Shown one piece after another: positions 58,745 through 64,000 of a stretch of 64,000 bases of DNA. Where the stretch lies: NCBI GenBank assembly GCA_015143295.1, contig CM026571.1:31834505-31898504 (forward strand), written 5' to 3'. The DNA is from Tetracentron sinense. Lineage: Eukaryota; Streptophyta; Magnoliopsida; Trochodendrales; Trochodendraceae. Under the pieces are notes generated by a model that was given only the letters and a program-made list of their open reading frames with translations, was not told where the DNA came from and searched no databases. How positions within the stretch are numbered: the first letter of the stretch is position 1; every line of letters starts with the position of its first letter. A program made the translations under genes and the position numbers.

Positions 58745-59616
58745 ACGAGTATGAAGGTATAGCCTTATCTGGCAGTGTAAGTGACAACTGTGCTCTCAGG
58801 AATACAGCTATGCACAGCTAGAGGGCTAATATCCATATAGATATGTTTTTATGTATGAGTCACATACATATGAGTATAGAGGTGAACAACCTTATTTGCC
58901 AGGGCCGGTGACAGTCGAGCCTTTGCGTAACTCCTTTTGGTTTTGATTGTAATTATTGAAGTGGGTTGAATTATTATTATGTATGTTTGTATTGTTATGA
59001 ATTATAAATTTATAATTGATTGAGAAATTAATGAAACATTTTATGTAAGTTAGTTATGATTTAGGAATATGAATCAATCATACATTATATCTTCATCACA
59101 CATCTTTGCTCCCTTTCATTGCATCTCTTATGCACATTTTTTTAAATGTTTTTATTCTCAAAGTTGTATTAACATCTATTATAATATTTTTTTAAAGTTT
59201 TTCAGTTTCTAAAACCATTGACATTAATAATAATTGAAATATAAATAGAATATATATCCCTTTCAGTTGATAAAGAAGATAAAATATAGTTTTAAAAAAT
59301 TGACAAAATAGAGAAATATCAAGAAGAAATTATAGCTCCGACAAGCAGACAACGTATGTCACTAAACATGATTCTTACATTTGAATTCTACATGTTTTCA
59401 TCAGTAATATAATGAATTTGAGATTTGTATTTATGCTTAAGTATTGAATTTATAAAATTTCATCTTAGATTTCCAATGTTTCTTTAAAGTTTTCTAAACT
59501 TCTTAAATTTTACATAACTTCCTTAGACTTCCTCGACACGTGTCAACTTCCTTAGCGACCGAAGTCTATACCGAAACTGAAATTTAATACCTTGCTTACA
59601 CGTCATCTTTTCACTT
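58745..59616 (-). mobile_element. GAAGT-type hAT-like element, second copy
   Basis: On the minus strand it starts CAAGGTATTAAATTTCAG (59616) and matches the element at 41083 through CTAAGGAAGTTGACACG and on. A segment at 59040-59220 (GAATCAATCATACATTATAT; GCATCTCTTATGCACAT) is also shared with 62100-62240. The left border is uncertain and no gene is present. Confidence 0.45.
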
Positions 59617-59678
59617 TTTCATCATACTATTAAGTGCTACTGGTTACCGTAGCAAGAGGTCAATCTTCACCAAGGATT

Positions 59679-59998
59679 AAAAATACGATTTTGGGGATGT
59701 ATCGGTCCCAACCGAAACTTATATGTATCGGTTTCAGATGATACATATAGTTTTGTCTTAAAAAGTTAAATTAAATTAAAAAAAAATCAAAAGAGTTATA
59801 AGAACCAAATTTACCAAATATAAAGTCATGAGAAGTGACTAAAAAACAAAATAGCAAACACAATTACAATTCTAAAATGAATTAAAATACATAGATTTAA
59901 TAAACGATATGTATCGCCCATTTCGTATCAGTATAAATATTGTATAGGAGGCTACCGATACCTATACATATCACCCATTTTGTATCGGTTTCGGCGAT
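59679..59998. mobile_element. CGATACG-rich MITE, copy 2
   Basis: Same order as 31191-31575 (GGATTAAAAATACGATTTTG to GTATCGGTTTCGGCGA). It lies between two diverged copies of a phrase (GCTACTGGTTACCG and GTAGC(A/T)AGAGGTCAATCTTC, 59637 and 60031). 60000-60213 has no other feature. Confidence 0.6.
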
Positions 59999-60221
59999 TT
60001 TTATTTTAATGTTCTTCACTGGTCATTGTTTGCTACTGGTTACCGAATTTACCGTAGCTAGAGGTCAATCTTCATTGGTTGTTGTTTGCTTTGTTATCAA
60101 TGTTGTTGTTAGTACAATCGAAGGGAGAGGGGAGCTGTCATTGTAGTCAGATAGGAAAGTTGGTAGTTGTTGAGGTGGCCACCGTCGTCACTTTATGAGT
60201 TTTGCAAAGATCAATTGAGTT

Positions 60222-62402
60222 CAAGGTTCTTAAAATCGACAATATCGGTGATATTTGTTGGTATCAGTCATGACCGACACATCTACACCCTGTAAGGAAT
60301 TTTTTAAATGTTATCAAGAGTTATCGCCGATATATCGGAGACATATCAGCGATAACTCATCTATTTCGACCAACACAGTTCATTCTACAGTTCACTCTAT
60401 AGAAACAGTGATGTCCACTCCATTTAATGTCTTTAAATTTGAAAAATCCCACAGATCATTCATGCAAATTGCAAACAATCTTGAGATTTAAGAGTGGAGA
60501 ATTTAATATTTTGGATTTAGAAGGGAAATGAAAAGAAAAAAGGGTTGAAACTTGAGAGTAGAGAAGAAAGAAGAAGGAAGAAGATAGTACCATGGCCATC
60601 CGCCGTCGCCGTTTGCAATAGCCTTCGCTGTCACCAGACGCGAAGCCAAGGTTCCTCTCTCTCTTCCTCCTTTCTGAGCTCTGCAATGCTCGGTTTTTTT
60701 TTTGATTTGCTTTTCTTATCCTTGAATGAGGATGAGGCTTGTTAACAAGGGTTATGCTAGCTTCACTCTACATTCCATTTTATTTGTTTCAATTTAAACT
60801 TTAAACCCTAACAAGGGTTATGCTAACTTCACTCTTACATAACATTCCATTTTATTTGTTTTAACCTTTAAGTGGTTTGAACCCTAACAAGGGTTATGCT
60901 ATTACCACCATTTTTTTGTTGGTTTAAAGAGATAACACTCTAAAAACACACAATCAGACCTAACACTTTAAATTAGGTAATGCTATTTCCACCGATGAAT
61001 ATTTTATTTATTGTTTTAACCCTAACTCTTAAGTGCTTTAACTAGCCTTGAACTGTGGTTAACAAGTCTTAACCCTTGTGATTAATTTTTTTCTAGAAAC
61101 TAAGATCAAAATTTTTAAGCCTTTAATCCTAAGGGTTAGTGACTCTTAACCAAAGTTAAAGGGGTGTCCCCTCTGAACTCCCTTTAACTGTGGTTAAGAT
61201 TCACTAACCATTAAGATTAAACCATCTAACTTTAATTTTAAAAAATAATAAAAAATAAACGTGTCACCTTGTAACTCCTTTAACTGTGATTAAGATTTAT
61301 TAACCTTTAGGGTTAAAGCATCTGACCTTGGTTTTTAGATTTTTTTTATAAAAACATGTCCCATTTAACTTTGTTTGACTGTGGTTAAGATTTACTAACT
61401 GTTAAGGTTAAAGCCATTGGAAATACTTTCCACATCTAATGTTATTCACAGTTCTCTTTACCTCTCTCTCACTCCAATGGTCATAATTCATGCAGATAAA
61501 AAAATCTTCTATAATTTTTAAGGCTCTGTTCTTTTGGTGGAACTTTTAAAAGTCCAGAATAGTAATGTTTTGCAACAAGAGGCAAGAGTCTAGGAAGAGA
61601 GGGGAGAGGGTTTCTAACCTTTTTACCTGATGGTATCTCGAATTTATCGAGTTCAATTTAATTAGAAGTGGACACATCTATGGAACTTAAAAAATCCAAA
61701 GTTTTTGGTGGAACTTGAAAGTTCCATATCTGTAGAACTTTTGCACTCTATGGAATAATTTAGTTCTAGACATTAAGTAAAATTAGGCATAAGTAAAATT
61801 AGGCATGAAACAATGGAAGTTATAGATTTTAAATGTTCCACCAGAAGAATGTAGCCTAAAAGAACTATAATGATATTTTCTATCCTGTTAAAAAAATATA
61901 GATAGAAAAAAAAAAACTTTGTTTTAAGTCTTGCTTGATTACATTAAACATTTAATCACTTAAACAACACTCAATAAGATTTTCAGATTTTTAAAACAAT
62001 TAACATGAATAATCCTTTAAAAAGAGAGAATCAAATTGCCTTACATATTTGTTCAAATGAAGTAAAATTGATTATATTAAATTAATATAGAGGCTAGAGC
62101 ACATCTTATTGAGAAATGAATGAAACATGAATCAATCATACATTATCGTTACTCGTTAGTGCACATCTTTGGTCTCTTCTTATTGCATCTCTTATGTACA
62201 TTGTTGTTTTTTAAATGTTTTTATTCTAAAAGGTGTATTAACATCTATTTTAAGATTTCCTGAGGTTTCACTGCAAAATTCTATGTTTTGCCCCATTTTT
62301 TTTTTACTATTTTCCCAAAAATCACTGATAAACGATGTATCTTCCGATATATCTTTTTTCTACGGCTCAACATGTTGAGCGTTATCGACATTTTGAACCG
62401 TG
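60222..62402. mobile_element. 2181-bp non-autonomous hAT-like element
   Basis: Termini CAAGGTTCTTAAAATCGAC and GTTATCGACATTTTGAACCGTG form an imperfect inverted repeat. Flanks ATTGAGTT (60214-60221) and ATCGAGTT (62403-62410) match at seven of eight. Inside are CGATATATCGG phrases at both ends, a GC-rich patch (CCATCCGCCGTCGCCG near 60596) and several lines with AACTGTGGTTAAGATT (61050-61400), as in the element at 32552. No transposase frame. Confidence 0.85.
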
Positions 62403-62656
62403 ATCGAGTTGAATAAGTTTTGCTATTGTGAAGAGAGTTGTAGAGAGAAGAGGGAAGAAATGTTACTCATCATTGTTGTTGTCACCGTCGGTGAGAGAAT
62501 TGCAGAGATTTAGAGGGAGAGTTCTACTATTAAAGAGGGAGGAAGAAAGCTATTTAATTAAGATGTGAGTTTTCTCTATAATTTTTTTTTATATAAACTA
62601 TTTAATTAAAATGTGAGGTGACACCATCAAGGCTACCTGGATCAAATTTCCAGTCT

Positions 62657-62730
62657 GGCGGGGTGGATTCGAACCCCCTACTAGGATGATTTAAAAAAAA
62701 AATGGTTTTAACAGATTGAACTACAGCTCC
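62657..62730 (-). tRNA. degenerate tRNA-like sequence (pseudogene or SINE head)
   Basis: On the minus strand 74 bases contain an A-box-like TAGTTCAATCTG and a perfect B-box GGTTCGAATCC in a partly paired T-arm (GGGGG and CCACC). The anticodon arm is replaced by a T/A run and the acceptor stem pairs poorly, so it cannot be a working tRNA and has no readable identity. Confidence 0.35.
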
Positions 62731-62768
62731 AATTCATTTAATGACTCAACATTTGAGCATTTTGAATT

Positions 62769-63345
62769 GATGTACATGTGCTTCACATGTCAGAATTGTG
62801 TGGTGTGGGTCCAAGGAAGAAGCATGGAAAGTTGTTTAGCGTATCTATTCTATATAAAATTGTTGTGGATTGATGTGCATCAGAGTTACAAATCTCGTTC
62901 TCTAGTTTTTATCGGCCAAAGTTTTTCTCGGAAGATTTTCAAATCTGAATTATTTTCAGGTGTTTTTTGCCTAAATCTCAGCAATGATTAAAAATATATA
63001 TTAAAATTACAAAAAATAATAATAAATATCACCAATTTATAAATTCAACAAACCAACAATATTGGGTAGTTCTTGCGATATTTTTAAAATATCGGCTAAA
63101 TCTCGCTATATATACGGGATAAAAATAGAAAATAGTATTTCTCGCGAGATTGTTAAAATATCGCAATGAAAATGGAGTTTTAACTTTAGATGTTTTCCTC
63201 GGGTTTTCTCAGGAGAAACTGGGTATTTCTCAGGAGATTTGTAAGAATGATGTGCATGTGCTTCACATGTTAGAATTGTGTGGTGAGTCAAAGGAAGAAG
63301 CATGCAAAGTTGTTTTTATCTTTCCTATATAAAACTTGGATTCAG
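62769..63345. repeat. pair of about 100-bp direct repeats 480 bp apart
   Basis: TGTGCTTCACATGT(C/T)AGAATT to GAAGCATG(G/C)AAAGTTGTTT at 62769-62880 recurs at 63248-63345 with roughly 85% identity by eye. Between them are ATATCG-rich palindromic phrases (63060-63170). 63346-64000 shows no gene; the ORFs there have no recognisable domain. Confidence 0.6.
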
Positions 63346-64000
63346 TATGTGATTTTAGCTTAAAACTCTTAAATTCTTAATCTTGAAGGAATGCTTACAT
63401 ATTACTAGTTGAGGCAGCACGTGCTAGTAGTAAATATGAAAATTAAAATTTTAAGATTGGAATGAAATTGATTTCTTCAAAAATTTGATTTTGATCATCA
63501 ACTAAATAACATATGAAGAACCAAATCTTAATTGCGTAGGGCTAAGAAATTGAAAAGGCTTTGCTTTGACAATGAGAATAAGACACAAAAATTTAGGAAA
63601 GCTATTATTATCAACAGTAAGGGGTGTCAGGCATGTCCAAAGAGAAAATTACACATCTGGATTTAGCATTGTTCTTATTTTTAGCTACTCAGGGTATAGC
63701 TGATACGGTATGGCTCGTGATAGAAAAGGGTAAGAAATTAGTGATTTCTATACTATATTTCTTTTCTTCTCCACTGAACTGGAACTATTTTGATAGGATA
63801 TCTAAATAATAGAAATCTAAATGCAAAAAAAATAGAAAAATACATTGATAAGAACGAATGATACAAACAATTAATATATAGAAAAATTACCAAATCATTT
63901 CAAATGTCACAATCTAATGCAAATAAATTATGTATTTTTAACATTATTAAATCTAAATAAACCCAATAGATCATATAATTAAATTTGTAAGGTTAATTGT

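Larger units (their letters stand above)
45906..64000 (+). other. YAK1 intron 2 (at least 18,095 bp, open at the window edge)
   Basis: Starts GTTTGGTTC after exon 2. I searched all frames for the kinase glycine loop, the HCDLKPEN motif and later YAK1 motifs and found none up to 64000. Contents are transposons, listed separately. The alternative, that the gene is truncated here, cannot be excluded. 45906-46310 shows nothing notable. Confidence 0.65.

Noticed and set aside
63624..63809. 61-codon hydrophobic ORF considered as YAK1 exon 3
   Set aside because: No glycine loop or other kinase motif and no fitting acceptor; unrelated to the family sequence.

Overview
This is a plant nuclear genomic window, almost certainly from an angiosperm with large, transposon-filled introns. 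The evidence is plant-type splice sites, a receptor-kinase fragment of plant type, plant LTR families with tRNA-iMet primer sites, plant-type Helitron ends (CTAG plus hairpin) and many hAT-like MITEs with 8-bp target duplications. The species cannot be fixed from the sequence alone.

Only one host gene is well supported: the 5' part of a YAK1-type (DYRK family) protein kinase on the + strand. A TATA box lies at 24751. Coding exon 1 is 25280-25453 and exon 2 is 45706-45905, and they join in frame. Intron 1 is 20,252 bp. Intron 2 starts at 45906 and runs past the window end (at least 18 kb), so the kinase domain lies outside the window.

Layout. 1-8632: 5' end of a minus-strand Ty3-like element whose LTR is interrupted by two solo LTRs of one family (LTR-A), each with an exact 5-bp duplication. 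The first carries a hAT-like MITE with an exact 8-bp duplication. 8633-11216: another LTR-like sequence and two partial LTR-A copies. 11648-18660: an LRR receptor-kinase fragment split by a solo LTR-A that itself contains two further solo LTRs (families B and C). 19239-24257: a Helitron (+) holding a second Helitron (-) with a seven-exon RPA1-like gene. 25454-45705 (YAK1 intron 1): MITEs, a mini-Helitron, 1.5-2 kb hAT-like elements, a gutted Ty1/copia element (35587-44630) with a nested solo LTR-B, and a 3.2 kb pair of repeats built from tandem hairpins. 45906-64000 (YAK1 intron 2): two truncated chromovirus copies head to head, fused to a very small LTR retrotransposon (119-bp LTRs), then a nest of at least four MITE-like elements (55.0-58.7 kb) and a 2.2 kb hAT-like element (60.2-62.4 kb).

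Most unusual: (1) a conserved block in all five LTR-A copies, a short hairpin and splice-acceptor-like CAG followed by a short acidic/aromatic reading frame conserved at the amino-acid level; (2) tandem short palindromes at the same place in LTR-A U3, with a different palindrome in different copies; (3) the inverted chromovirus/small-LTR-element chimera; (4) the hairpin-array element; (5) the reverse-oriented Helitron with an intact-looking RPA gene inside another Helitron.
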